A stretch of DNA of 28,208 nt. Source: Gnetum montanum. Lineage: Eukaryota; Streptophyta; Gnetopsida; Gnetales; Gnetaceae. Where the stretch lies: positions 73,856 through 102,063 of the forward strand of contig MNCI01038214.1 in the NCBI GenBank assembly GCA_015680685.1, written 5' to 3'. Below the pieces are notes generated by a model, which was not told where the DNA came from, did no database searches, and saw only the letters and a list, made by a program, of their open reading frames with translations. The translations under genes were made by a program, and so were the position numbers. Positions 9,490 to 20,925 of this stretch are shown here, piece by piece. How positions within the stretch are numbered: the first letter of the stretch is position 1; the number at the start of each line of letters is the position of its first letter.

Positions 9490-11217
9490 TATATAATGTT
9501 AGACAACTATCCTAAAAATCCTCTACATTTTGAGCTCCTTCAATGATAACTTCATTTCCTTAAGAGAACATGGTTCATTGAATTTAGTCTTAAAGATATT
9601 TAATTTCTAACCACCTAGTAACTTCCTATAACAACATGCTATATAAGGATTTGATTCAATGCACCAAGCCTCATGTGCTCTTTAATGAGGTTAGAATGTG
9701 GCCTCATGAATGAGCTTCACATGATAATGTAGTAAGGTGTTGAAGTGGTGATGATGACATTATGTTGCACTAATGTGACAAAGCTAGTTCATCAAACTAA
9801 ATTTTTAACTTCACAAAATGGCTCTACATGGTAATGTTCCATAGTTTTAACATCACCATGATCTCACTAATGATGATGTGACAAAGTAAGTTTATAGAGC
9901 CTAAAATTGCCCTCACAAACTAGCTCTAAAAGTTAACATGGTGCTTTGTTGATGTCATTGATAATGTCATGTAGATATGGCAAAGGCAATGAAAATCATC
10001 TAGATGAAAAATGATGTTTCATCTATATGCTAACATGGCATTGCTAATGTCATGCTAATGTGAAGCCATGGTAGAGGTCATTTGTAGAGGAGAAATTTAA
10101 TCCTTCAAAATAACTTAAAAAGCTAATGTTGTGGGAAGTTGAAGTGGCAAAGTCATCATGGCACTACTGAAGTCATGCTGAGGTCATGCTAACATGGACA
10201 AAAGATGACATGACAGAGGCTAGAAAACTCATCTAGATAAAAAAAATGACCTGAATCTAAATGTTGATGTGGCAACTTACCACATGATAGAGTGGGTCTA
10301 TAGCAATGCAAATCATTCTTATGAACAAGGTTGATAGCATGTTGATGTGGAGATAATATGACATGGAAAGCTAATATATGGAAAAGTTGATATGGCAACA
10401 AGAGATTAAGATGAGCTTTTAAGCCCCTAAATGGATGAATCTCATTTAGATGAGAATCCGTGAATGTCCAAAAGCTCTTTATTGATCAATCCTACAATCC
10501 TATGAGATGTCTTTGATCCTTATTACATGCAATATTGTAGCTTAGACTTTTCATCATTTATCTAAAGTTTCCATAACAAAGATTGATTGAAATAGTTGAT
10601 AAGGTATTATTGAAGTCATTGTGGTTATAACACTCCTAATAAGTTAGATACATTGATAATGACTTCTGAAGCTCCATTTTCTTTCTTTTCTAAAGCTTAA
10701 ATATCTTTGCTAAGCCTTATTTTCCTTTATAATTTCAGATCCTCATTTTAAGGAGCTAATGGTGGGACCAGAAGCAAAATAAACTATAGCTAATGGGAGT
10801 GTTAGGTTTAAAGTGAGTGAAATGAAGCTTGTTTCTCATAGGGTTTTCCATAACTAAAACAATTTCTACTTCCAATGGCCTTAGCATAGCTCAACTGCTT
10901 CTTTCTGCAATTTTAGAACTCTAATTAGATAACTGCTTATGTGATAGAGCATAAAAGGAGCTAGAACTAAAGCTTTTATTTTAAAGTAATTAGTTAAGCT
11001 TACTTGTTCAACTAGATTTTATAACTTGAAAAAGGTATTATTCTAAAGATCTTTTCAAGCTTATTACACAAGCATTTGGAAATACTTCAAGGAACATAAA
11101 TCACCATTTAAGTTTTAATACCTTCATAGCTCTTTAGCTTAGGAACACTCTCTTATTTTAGCATACAATCTCCTTTCAGTCATAAACTCTTCTTTATTTT
11201 TATTAATAATTTACTTT
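9490..11217 (+). repeat. Probable LTR/leader region of a Gypsy remnant, rich in degenerate repeats
   Basis: No gene is seen. A TGTTAGAC at 9497 could be an LTR start. Between about 9749 and 10420 there are diverged tandem units: CACTAATG...TGACAAAG recurs at 9768 and 9865 (about 97 bp apart), and blocks with GCTAACATGGCA, GTCATGCTAATGTG, CATCTAGATGAAA and GATGTGGCAAC recur to 10400. GCATAAAAGGAG near 10949 is a possible TATA box. Just after, at 11218, is a primer-site-like sequence, then gag. The layout fits a long 5' LTR with repeats in U3, but I found no matching 3' copy in the window, so the boundaries are tentative. Confidence 0.4.
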
Positions 11218-11232
11218 TGGCACTACAACCAT
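11218..11232 (+). other. Possible Gypsy primer-binding site
   Basis: TGGCACTACAACC lies 5' of the gag remnant and starts with the TGGC seen in Gypsy primer sites of the TGGCGCC type. The match is short and decayed; the main support is its position just before gag. Confidence 0.35.
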
Positions 11233-11240
11233 ATAAAATA

Positions 11241-11850
11241 TGCTCCATGAAATGGCCAAAAATGTACCAATAGGATCATGATGAAAAAAGATGAACGGAT
11301 CATGAGAGATATGCATTCAAAATAAGGCATCCTAGTGAATATAAAATTTATCATAATGAATGAAGAGCAAGGATGAAGTATAGAGGAAGAGAACATCATG
11401 ATCATCAAAGAGGTCATCACTACAACATAGTGCATGAATTGAAAGACTATGAAGAATCCCTACTAGCCACTTAGAACATGATTAACATTAGGGAAGCCAT
11501 GTAAGTACCTACCAAATACATAAGAAATAGTCACATGAAGAAACTAGATGTAAAAAATACTCCAAAATTTAAAGGTAAATACAATGCAGATCCATAGAAC
11601 CATCTCCAAGCCTTTCATAAGGCATGTGCCCTATAAAATATCAAAAAAATTTGGCATAAATTACAATTGTTTCTTAGAAAACTCATAAAAGAAGTAGTGA
11701 GCTAGTATTGATCCTTAGAATCAAAGTCAATTCGAAGATGGAGTACCATTCTAGAGCTCTTTAATGATAAGTATCAAACCTATTCTAAAGTGTCATAATA
11801 AAAATGGCTAGGTTTTTTAAACAATAAGTGGTAAATATTGTTGTTGTGCT
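11241..11850 (+). pseudogene. gag: Ty3/Gypsy gag remnant (Retrotrans_gag), element D
   Basis: A frame with several stops encodes the segment HELKDYEESLLAT, then PKFKGKYNADP (near 11562-11594), NHLQAFHKACAL (near 11598-11633), a degenerate LFLRKLIKEV region, then SLESKSIRRW and ELFNDKYQTYSK (near 11715-11785). This is the usual order of the Retrotrans_gag domain: a KFxGxxDP opening, an aliphatic helix, and SIxxW followed by F/YQ. Stops often sit where Gln is expected. No zinc knuckle or protease is seen after it; instead, integrase sequence begins within about 20 bp. The reverse-strand open frame at 11223-11435 is a shadow. Confidence 0.72.
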
Positions 11851-11861
11851 AAAGATCCTTT

Positions 11862-12565
11862 TTTATGATAATATTACTCACTTTAAAGATGTTACTTTTA
11901 AAAAAAATAATGAGACATTTGGAAATAGAACATAAACTCAGTACACCCTTCCACCCCAAAGCCAATGGTCAAGTTATAGAAACTAATAGAGAAATCACAT
12001 GAATTATTACTAGGACTATTAGTAGATATAGATAATATTGGATCATAAAACTCAATGATATCTTATGAACTTACCACTCCACCTAAAATCGCCTTATAAG
12101 CTATTGCCTTTATGAACTATTGTATGATAAGATATAAAAACTTTATATTCAAATGAAACTATGTACACTCAACATAACTTGTGATCTTAACATAAACATT
12201 AGCCTAGTATAGGAGGAATGACTCATGAATCCCAATGTGCTAGATGAAAAATGGAGAGTAGTCCTTATGATGAATGACATGCACAAGGCCTACACTAAGC
12301 AACAAAATTATGCTAGAATTAAATAAGTAGAATTTTAACTTGAAGATTATATTCTTTATTAGAACCTTGCTCATGTACCTTAACATACAAATTTCAAACA
12401 CTATTGGAAGGACCTTAAATTGTATATTCTACCTTCAAATCTAGTGTCTTGCAAATATACCACCCCGACTACCTACAAATATTTATATTAGTCAACATGC
12501 AATAAATCAAATCATTCAAGGAATCTGGGGTAGCCAAATATTCAGCAAATACCTCCACCACTATT
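11862..12565 (+). pseudogene. Ty3/Gypsy integrase, C-terminal part of the core plus C-terminal domain, truncated
   Basis: The region begins at the second catalytic Asp of the core (DNITHF, codon at 11867) and continues through HKLSTPFHPKANGQVIETNR, the classic Gypsy integrase motif (usually STPYHPQANGQVE). A frameshift in the A-run near 11900 separates the two. The Glu codon at 11979 is one position off the usual DD35E spacing, so the catalytic Glu may be lost. Downstream, VLDEKWRVVL, YTKQQNYARIK, then FQLEDYIL-like and HYWKDLK (near 12237-12420) match the C-terminal domain order (LDExR, YNKR, GDxVL, WEGP). The first Asp, the HHCC domain, RT and RNase H are all missing. Orientation and order agree with gag upstream, so this is probably one internally deleted element. 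Confidence 0.75.
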
Positions 12566-12569
12566 AAAG

Positions 12570-13957
12570 CTTATTTCATCTTTCATATCTTTACCTTCCA
12601 ATCTAGCTATGGGGAAGATACCCATCTAAATTAACAACTTGTAAGGACTAATTTTATATCTTTTTATTTTATACTATTCTTTGAATATTTATTTTCTTAT
12701 AAATTTTTTTTGAATCATCTTATGCTTTTTGTTTTATGTTTTATTGTTCCTTTAAATCATTCCATGAATGTTTAATAAAAATTACTACTTATGTATAAGG
12801 GAAAAATTTATTATTTAGATTATGTCCTATGATATCAAGATATTAGGTAAATAATTATGTAAAAAGTAAGATCATGTTGCCCATCACTCTAGTCACCATA
12901 AATAAGAGATCTTATCATGAAAGTAATGTGACTATTCTTACATAAAACTAAAATTAACTCATGATCACTATACCTTAAATAAAGAGGGAATGACCAAGAG
13001 GAAATAAAAAATGATATGGCATCAAGGAGATTTCCTTATTCTTTGGACTTCCTTTATCAGCCCTTCTACTTCATATGCTTATATCATTTCTCATGTTTTA
13101 ATTTTGATGAAAGCATGTTCCTTAATAAATTTTTTACCTTACTATGTCATTGGAAGGACATGTCACCCATTCCTAAAGATAGTCCTCTAGTAAGAATAAT
13201 ATAATAATTAATTAATTTACATAAGAAAAATATTCCTAGGATACTCTTGGAAAGACATGCACCAATGCCTAAAGACATCCCTCTAACTAATGACTTAGAG
13301 TCCTTAAACTTAATGTTCTAAGTAATTAACTAATTCATTATTTTATTTGTAAAGTGATGGTGTCTTCATATGGTTGTTGTTTGCCTAATGATGGAGGATC
13401 TGAGAAAATATGAAGTAGTTTCAGTGGCAAAGGTATGAACTTGGTTTGAATCCTAGATGAATAGGTATGATGGTCATTTTAATCATAGTCAATACAAGAA
13501 TCTATTATGAACATGATAGGTATCTTATTTTCTGATCTTTGCAATCCATTCTTATTCCATCTCCTTCTCACTATTATATATAATTATGTGCCTCATGATC
13601 TTTTTTGGTATAGTGTAGGGTTTTGATAGTAATAGTTGTGTGAGTGTAAAATATAGAATTAATTGACATTCAATCTCCAACATCCACAAAAACCTTTTGT
13701 GAGATCATTATACAAGGGAATTCAAGTAGCAACCTACATTAGGGAGGATCCACTTGTATAACTCTTGGAGATCCAACCTATGAACCACCTCCACATGCTC
13801 GAGTTATTTAAGTTTAGTTCCATTGATTAATTACATCACTATTTTTCTCATTTTATCTATATTTCATGAAATAAGAATTGATATCTCCAACTATTATGAC
13901 TTATGATTTGTCAATTCACCTAACATGTCATTCACACCTAATCACAATGTCCTCATA
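12570..13957 (+). other. AT-rich region with a short tandem duplication, no gene recognised
   Basis: A block TTGGAAGGACATGTCACCCA with the following CCTAAAGATAGTCCTCTA at 13150-13200 recurs at 13247-13296 as TTGGAAAGACATGCACCAAT with CCTAAAGACATCCCTCTA, about 97 bp apart. The forward open frame 13016-13204 overlaps the first unit and has no motif. The rest looks like the 3' untranslated part of the Gypsy remnant and older flank. Confidence 0.4.
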
Positions 13958-14500
13958 TGTTGATGATTTTTTGGCTTTTATTTGACCCAAAATTTACCTT
14001 GGAATCTACAAAAAAATTAGTGAAAAAATCATATAAAATTATCCACTATAGCCTCATTGACGTTGTTGCATCAATGTAGTTAGCTATAACAACAATTTCC
14101 TATTGATGCATTAGCATCAACATAACGTGAAAATTCTATAAATAGTTACAAATCTTAGCCATTTTTTTCTCATTTCATGCATTTTGCAAAGGGAGTTTTT
14201 GCAACTTTATAAAGCCCATATCTTCCAATAGTAATATCTTATGATCCAAAAACCTAATTAAAGCTATTGAAAAATTTGCGAACTCCTAGAGTTAAGCTCT
14301 ATGTCATGAGGGGCAAGAAACATAAGATTTCAAATACTTCAAATACCCTAGATGTTGAAAGACTAAGCTAGTAAACTTTGGTGATGATTGAAGTAATGAT
14401 AAAGTAAGAATAATTAGTATGCTAAAACCTATAGGATTATAGTCTATAATTGCTTATGGGTGTTAACATATATAATGTTTTGAATTTAAGTCAAGATTTA
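13958..14500 (+). repeat. Possible LTR (family C)
   Basis: The sequence starts TGTTGATGATTTTTTGG and contains TATAAATAG (14133-14141, context TTCTATAAATAGTTAC), a strong plant TATA box about 175 bp in. Upstream of that is a hairpin-capable motif TTGATGC-ATTA-GCATCAA at 14103-14120 and GCATCAATGTAG at 14068-14079. Leader-like sequence and a Gypsy gag follow downstream. No second copy was found in the window, and the 3' end is not defined. Confidence 0.35.
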
Positions 14501-14505
14501 AGGAT

Positions 14506-14580
14506 GCTTAGTGGTAATAATACCTAAAGATAATAACTAAGAACTAATCATTCATGTGATTATAGATGACAAGCTAAGGA
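14506..14580 (+). repeat. Leader-like segment shared with 20938-21005
   Basis: GGTAATAATACCTAAAGATA followed by AACTAAGAACTAATCATTCA matches GGTAATAACACTTAAAGATA and following at 20938. Similarity fades after about 70 bp. In both places the segment lies upstream of a gag-like coding region, so it may be a shared 5' leader or a captured fragment. Confidence 0.5.
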
Positions 14581-14989
14581 GGATGATAGCATATGAAATA
14601 GAGAATGGTTTGGAAGCATTCCTTCCAAATAAAAACCATCCTATTAAAATCAATCAATTCAAATATGTCATATTAGCAGAGTACCTAGCCATTAGAGATT
14701 AAATTCAAATGCTAGCCACTACTAATATTTAGAAAAGATAGAACATGTTAGACTATTTGGTGGTCCATCCTAACATACATTTTGGTGGAACTTATCAATT
14801 TTAGTATTAAAATAGGAAGGGAGGTGCTGGAATTAACATCCATAATGATGATGAAAAGAACATCACCATGCTTCACTACCTATAGATCCTTTCCATCAGG
14901 TTGCCATGCTACCTCAATGTCCTATCTTATAATATGTAAACGTCATCAATTCTACCAACATATTTTCCACACACATTCCTTGAAATGTT

Positions 14990-16010
14990 AATCCTATAGC
15001 TTCTACTTTAGCTAATCTAAATTATATTGTTCCATTTGTAACTAACCTACCACTATTTCACACCCTCTTTCCAACATTAATCACAGCCAATCCTACATCC
15101 CTTACACTCGTGCAAAATTCTAACTCACTGCTTAATCCTTTTCAATTTTTATCAACCATAATTCTTGTTCAACATCCATAAGTTTTATTATCTTTCTCCT
15201 CATCCTTACACAATATTCCCCAATATAATATTTTATTATCAACTTCTATGCCCATTATTACATCCACCTAACTATTCTTACTTGCCTACAACCTAGTGCC
15301 AAGAAATACTTTTATCCAATATATCCGTAGAATGCCTCCTCAACCAATGTTGTTACTTTAGGATCTCTCTTCCACATTGCAATTAAATGAAGATCAAACA
15401 CATAGGGAAATATTACTACATGAAGGCAATCTTATTATTTATATTTGTTATCTTCTTCTTGACCTTATCATCTCCTTGATTTTACCCACCCAAGTTTCTA
15501 AGACAGACTCATTAGCTAGCTTTACCAAGTATAATGGGGAAATAGATCCCACATACTATATTGTGACCTTTAGTAATGAGTAGATGATATTGGCTAGCTA
15601 TCCTCATATCATTTAAAGAAGTTTTTCTAACTCATTGACAAGCAAAGAGCTTGAATGGTATAGAGCCCTTCCTCATGGGTCCATCATCTCCTTGGAGTAG
15701 TTTTTTAGAGTCTTTGTGGAGAGTTTTAAATACAATATTAACAAGGGTGACACATTATAGAAACTATTGTTCATTAAGAAGGCACCCACTGAGTCCATTT
15801 CTGAGTTCATCTCTTAATGAACTTTAGTAATGATGAGCTTATGCATCCCTTTACTAATGATTAACTATTTTATATTCTTAAGGTTGTTATTAATAATTAC
15901 ATTCGAGGTAAGTTGGTCTATCCTAGGTCACTTACCCTCCATGATGCCACCACTTTAGCAAATAATATTAGGAAGATGACTATTTAATGCAATAACTTAT
16001 AATGAGTTAA
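14990..16010 (+). pseudogene. gag: Ty3/Gypsy gag (Retrotrans_gag), element E
   Basis: One + frame carries a Pro/Ser/Thr-rich N-terminus, then MPPQPMLLL and LQLNEDQTHREILLHEG (15330-15430). The Retrotrans_gag core follows: FTKYNGEIDPTYYIVTF (about 15520-15570), FSNSLTSKELEWYRALPHGS (about 15625-15684), FFRVFVESFKYNINKGD (near 15700-15750) and APTESISEFIS (near 15785). These are the hallmark KxxGxxDP, WYxxLPxGSI and ESLxEF positions. In-frame stops in the core (TAG, TAA, TGA near 15582, 15615, 15699, 15759, 15814-15819) are each one C-to-T change from Gln or Arg codons, suggesting decay by cytosine deamination. Past 16010 a HNKxxKGH-like zinc-knuckle remnant may be present near 16190, but pol is not visible. 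It differs clearly from element D gag. Confidence 0.78.
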
Positions 16011-18348
16011 CTCCCACAACAAAACCAACAAGAGAACTAACAAAACGATCTTGTAAAATGTAGGATAAATAGTGGCTTTGATAAATCAAACTTTACTAGC
16101 ATCCACATCCATTGCTAATTTCATATCTCCATTCTCAAATGGTGCCACTGCACAATCAAGATTGTGTCTCTTTATAACAAGTATTGTAATTATCATAACA
16201 AAACCTAAAAGGGCATGTTATAATAAATGGCATGCCTCTTGAGATGACCTTTGGGGGTTTGACCTAACATACTTATAACTAGGCATTAAAGGTCATATTA
16301 ACATGGATTTTCACACCGATCTTGAAGTCCTTGCCATCTTCCACCTAGACGTGCTAGAGTAAAGTACACTAGGCTCCTAACCCATTACCATGGTTCAAAC
16401 ATCATCATAAAAAGTAATTGATGAGTCTAATATTTTAAGCATTCCATGGTTATCCAATTCTTATGAATTCATAAATCCAACCTTCGGTGAACTAGACATT
16501 GTAGAATTTGTAAGACTCCTACCAATTTCCAAGCTAAGAAATCAATCACTAACATGCTATGTGCCTAAGGATTACATCTTTACCATATTATCTTCACATT
16601 TTTAATAAATCTTCTAACTTTTTATTAATCAACTACATTTGCTCATGTTATTTTCTTTGCACTATTTTATCTTCCATCATTTTTTCCTAATTTACATCTA
16701 TATCACTACCTTAAATATTATTTTCATCTAGTACTTTATTTTCTATCATTTTACATAAAATTCGAAATCATAAAAACATAAAATGAAAAATTCCAAAAAC
16801 ATAGAAAACTAAAGAAATCTTAAACATATGAACAAAACTATTTGTTATTTCAAGAGAGTTCAATGTATCCTAGTTATCAATCTTCAAAATATTCATACCT
16901 ATACATATCAAGCATGAACACATCATCTAGCAAAGATATTAAGACCAAAAACATAACCACTGTTCCAACATCTCAACCACCTACTTTCATAGGCATCATC
17001 CTTTTAGTTCTTATGATTCTCATCTACCATTCCTGTTTATTTACATTGCTCATTCATCAATCTATCCCACAAGTATAAGTTTTTCAATTCCCATTATCTC
17101 TATCTCTCCTTCCTCTTTCATTAAATCATTCATTCATCATTATTTTTCCATTCCTATGAGCAATTTATCCCTTAATTAAACCTAAACCTAAGCATCATCA
17201 TCTAGTTTATACTCAAGATGTAATCAACCTAACCACCATCATTCTAAGCACTCCATCTATACTTACCTAAAGACATTTTACCTAGGGATGCATTATTATC
17301 TACAATAATATCATCCATCATCATGTAATAGCTATGTTTCACCTCATCTCTAGTGAGGCCCCTTCATCATCCTCAAGAACCTTGGCAATAGAGCATATTA
17401 TTTAGTAGATTCATATGGGAATTAGTACCTAGATCTTTTGAATAGTGCATGCCTTAATAGGTATCATATTTGATGAAAAAATGATGCAGAAATAAAACAA
17501 ATATTAAGTTTACTCTAATACATATTTCTTTAGTTATATTTTACTGCATTTCTTTTGATTTCCTTCCTATCTAACTTTTCCCTCTCTCTTTCTTCCACCC
17601 CCTTCTCTATTTTTATTTTTTACTATAATTCTTCTATACCTCTCTTATGAAACTTCCTCTATTTCCCCCAAATTCTACTTATTCCATTCTACTAACATTT
17701 ATTCTTATCATCATACTATGATGAGTATGTTTATTAGTGATATACCTCTTGCAAAGAGTAATGAGTATTTTGCCATTTTTGCTCTATATGAGATTGTGTT
17801 GAGTTTGAGTGGGATAGGAAGTGAATATTTCAATTTACCAATTTTCAACATCTATATCATTAGATTTTAAAATGTTGTCATGGCCCACTTCTAAGGCATA
17901 TTACCTTAATGTGATGTATAGGTGATGTCTCTTCTTTATTTCTCCACTTTATTATTTTTTTAATTTCATGACTCTCTGATTTATCTCTTCTCTCTTGTGT
18001 TTATCTATTCCTTTCACTCTCCTTCCTATCTTTGTTCCTTCCTCCCATAAGAACATTAGTGAGGATTGAATGATTCTATGATATTCTATTAATGATGAGT
18101 TAATAGTTTGGATGAGACAAGATATCCAACATCATTAATGACATCATTTTAATCATCTCATGTGTAGGATTTAGTCATGCCCCCCTTTGGTAGCATAGCA
18201 CTATCCTCATAATTGTTGTATTAGTGATATCCTAGCATTTTGTCCTCATTCTACTTCTTTTCTCTTCCTTTTTCTTTGTAGTTACATCACCAAATAATCA
18301 TCTAACCTTTTCTTGATGAATCATTCTTCGGTACTTTAGTAACATCCA
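16011..18348 (+). other. Decayed, pyrimidine-rich interior of element E or of a nested insertion
   Basis: No gene is recognised. The + strand is notably C/T-rich around 16840-17260 and 17560-17700, with repeated CATCATC/TTCATT stretches that yield Ser/Pro/Ile-rich frames (one open frame 16842-17078). A possible zinc-knuckle remnant lies near 16190. I saw no RT, RNase H or integrase motifs. If element E ends at the polypurine tract at 18349, its pol is deleted or unrecognisable. Confidence 0.35.
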
Positions 18349-18362
18349 TTAAGAGAGGACGA
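18349..18362 (+). other. Polypurine tract before LTR B
   Basis: TTAAGAGAGGACGA immediately precedes TGTTGGATCC. AG-rich tracts ending in GGACGATG are typical before Gypsy 3' LTRs in plants. This supports + orientation and an LTR start at 18363. Confidence 0.55.
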
Positions 18363-19870
18363 TGTTGGATCCACTTTTTTGGTATTCTACCTTGTCAAAA
18401 TAATTGATATTTCAATACCATATCAAATTAGAGCATTAAGAGTCCTTAAAAATAACACCATAAGACACAAATTGTTTTTTAAATGGCTCTAGAAACTATT
18501 CTAATTTATAACCTAGCTTATGAATGTTAGTTTCGATGACCCTTGTGACTTTGAAAGGGAAATTCTTAAGTTTTCTACAACTAATGCCAACACTAAGTTA
18601 AGTAGTAGATTCATTCCCTTAGCATTACCTTTACATCACCATGCTTAATGTTTCTTTTGATCTCTAGTTTCAACTTCATTGGACCTTGGGTAACCAATAT
18701 ACATTAGTTTAGGGATGATGTGCATCAATTTTCAGCATCTTCAACAAGTTTCCTTAAATGATGAGATGAACACTTTTCTAAGAATGATTAGTTGATAGTA
18801 AAACCAGCATTAGTATTAGTGTTAACATTACTAGTCTTTGTGTCAACCACAATACTTAATACCCATTTAAAAATCAATATTTTGATCTCAATCTTGACCT
18901 CATAGTTCCTTCAGTGATTAATCAATGTTATTACCAGGACTTCAAATAATAAATTTTAGATGTTTGGAGATAGTTTAAAAGTTAGGTATGAATTCAAAAC
19001 TAAGTGTTGCTAGGTGATGTTGATGCCAATGTCAGCCTCACTTTGGTAGCATTAATAATAGGCAAGACCATAAACTTCAGCATTCAACATCATCCTTTAA
19101 CATCATGAGGTCCCCAATGTCTCATAGTCATCATCATAACAATATCTACATTAGCTTAGACATTAGAAATGATCTTTAGATATTGAAATATCATCTTGAA
19201 GAACATTGAAAATTCTAATCTAGAGTTGGTAATGCTGATGTCACATCACATGAACAAATTAGCTTTTCTAAACGTCTAGTTTCTAAAGACAAACTCTAGT
19301 CAACTACACTTGAACTCAAGGTCAAGTTTAAAAATCCTAAACCTATAAATAATAGACCAAACCATGAATTTTAGATTGATTTATAGGGATCCAAATCATA
19401 GTTTTGGATTTTGAGGAATCAAAAGCACAAGTGCCTAGTTTCCCAACATCTTCCATGTACTCCATGCCCATATAGCTTCTCTTGGTAGTTTATGAGCTTA
19501 GTCTAGTACTTTTAACCCCCAATATATATATTATGAGGTGATTTCGACACCAGTATTAGCATTAGCATCAATATTACTTAAGCAACATTTGCATCACTTA
19601 TACTAATGTTAGTTTTTTTAACTCCACTTTTGCTTGTTAAACAATTCACCAAAACAGATTTGTTTTGACTTTGAATTGATTTAAGATAATATCTACAGCT
19701 TTTGCATCAATATCTACACTTATCAAAGGTTAAATCTCATTATCAAAACCCTTATTTGGCTCATAAATTCAGCCTCTATTGTTAGTTGTATCCCTCATAC
19801 CTTTTTTCACTACCCCTAGTAGTTTTAGTCCTCCATAGAATGTGATAGGAAGGTAATACCAAAATACCTT
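18363..19870 (+). repeat. Probable Gypsy 3' LTR (family B), 3' end not defined
   Basis: The sequence starts TGTTGGATCCACTTTTTTGG after a polypurine tract. It contains diverged short repeats around GTTGATGCCAATGTCAGC (19020), AATGCTGATGTCACATCAC (19232) and TTAGCATTAGCATCAATATT (19557), and a possible TATA element CCTATAAATAATAG near 19340. No open frame or gene is seen. The right boundary is a guess, because no second copy is present and family A sequence begins by about 20130. It could be the 3' LTR of the element holding the gag at 14990-16010. Confidence 0.45.
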
Positions 19871-20129
19871 TTTCCATATTATGCATCCTTTTTATCATTT
19901 ACATTTTATTTTAAGTCATCATAAGCATAATTCTCATACTTAGTTTTTATCTACATAAATTAAACATTACTAACTCTAGTACTTAGAATTATCATTTTTC
20001 ATTATCCCTCCTATTATTTCTTGTTCATGAATAGTAAACTAAGTCCATATTTTATTAGAATGTTTGTGCTCTTTCATATCATAAACATTAATTTATTTAG
20101 GATTATATTGATCTAAATATCATTTCTGA

Positions 20130-20850
20130 CCACGAGTTAGATAATTAGCATCTAATTTGTGGAGGTATTCTTGCAAGATTATGAAAGAATAATTTTGCAA
20201 GAATACTAAGCCCATTAGAAAAGAGCCCAAAGTGGAATTTTCTAGGTAGATTCCCACTACATCGATGAGACAATCTAGGCAAGATGAAATTCCTAGACCT
20301 AAAATAAGAATAGAAGTCACACTAACAAAGACTTGCTTAGAAAAGATTAAAAACAAAAGAAAATCTAGAGTTGTATCTTATAGGAATCAAGATTTATATC
20401 CTTCATGAAGTTCACTCATCAAAAAGGTTCAAGATCAACTACAAGCATTACTAATGTGGCCAACTCTATTATCTAATGGAGAATGGTACTTAGGAAAAAT
20501 ATATCTCTTTTGGAACAATCACCAAAGAGATGTAATTGTAAAGATCAAAGATATTACCATCACGTACATTGTGGAGGCCATTGTTGATGCTCTGGGACTT
20601 TCCAACATTAGCACATAGTTTGTAGAAGTATCCATCCAATCATATCAAGAAAGTAAGAATAATTGGATGCAATGATGCTATGGAGTCAACACGAAGAAGT
20701 ATAGTGAACTCATCCAAGGTGAAAAGATATACTTCAAAACAATGTGATACCATCTCATTCTGATGCTACAACCTAGTAAAATTATATCCTTCTCATCTAG
20801 GATTTGTGTAGTCCTTAGTAGTTGATATTTTTATTTTTGCATAGTTTTCT
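20130..20850 (+). pseudogene. Family A internal protein, partial copy A (gag-like)
   Basis: A nearly open + frame runs from about 20240 to 20820 with a few stops. Conserved segments shared with the second copy are EIPRPKIRIEVTLTK (near 20295), IVEAIVDALGLSN (near 20570-20610), NNWMQxCYGVN (near 20660-20690) and KKYSELIQGEKIYFKTM (near 20695-20745). Comparison with 20980-21413 plus 22418-22720 shows the same order, and here the gene is not interrupted at 20500, so it serves as the empty site for the solo LTR. I do not recognise the domain; gag-like is inferred from its place in an LTR element. The reverse-strand open frame at 20120-20356 is a shadow. Confidence 0.6.
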
Positions 20851-20925
20851 AATCAAGCATGTAAAGTGTCTTCCTATCCTTCTCATTCTCTTTGAAGTGC
20901 TTCTCAATTTTGAGAAAGATAAGTT
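20815..20925 (-). repeat. Segment inverted relative to the longer family A copy
   Basis: The reverse complement contains CTTCAAAGAGAATGAGAAGG followed by ATAGGAAG. This matches CTTTAAAAAGAATGAGAAGG followed by GAAGGAAG at 22772-22799 at 24 of 28 positions, and similarity continues for tens of bases (GCAAAA and CTACTA blocks). The longer copy keeps this in its coding frame (KKFFKKNEKGRKIF), so copy A appears to carry a local inversion of roughly 110 bp. Confidence 0.45.

Noticed and set aside
9497-19870. LTR-like regions at 9497-11217 and 18363-19870 as the LTR pair of one Gypsy element
   Set aside because: Their starts, TATA surroundings and 3' ends do not align by eye, and two different gag genes lie between them.
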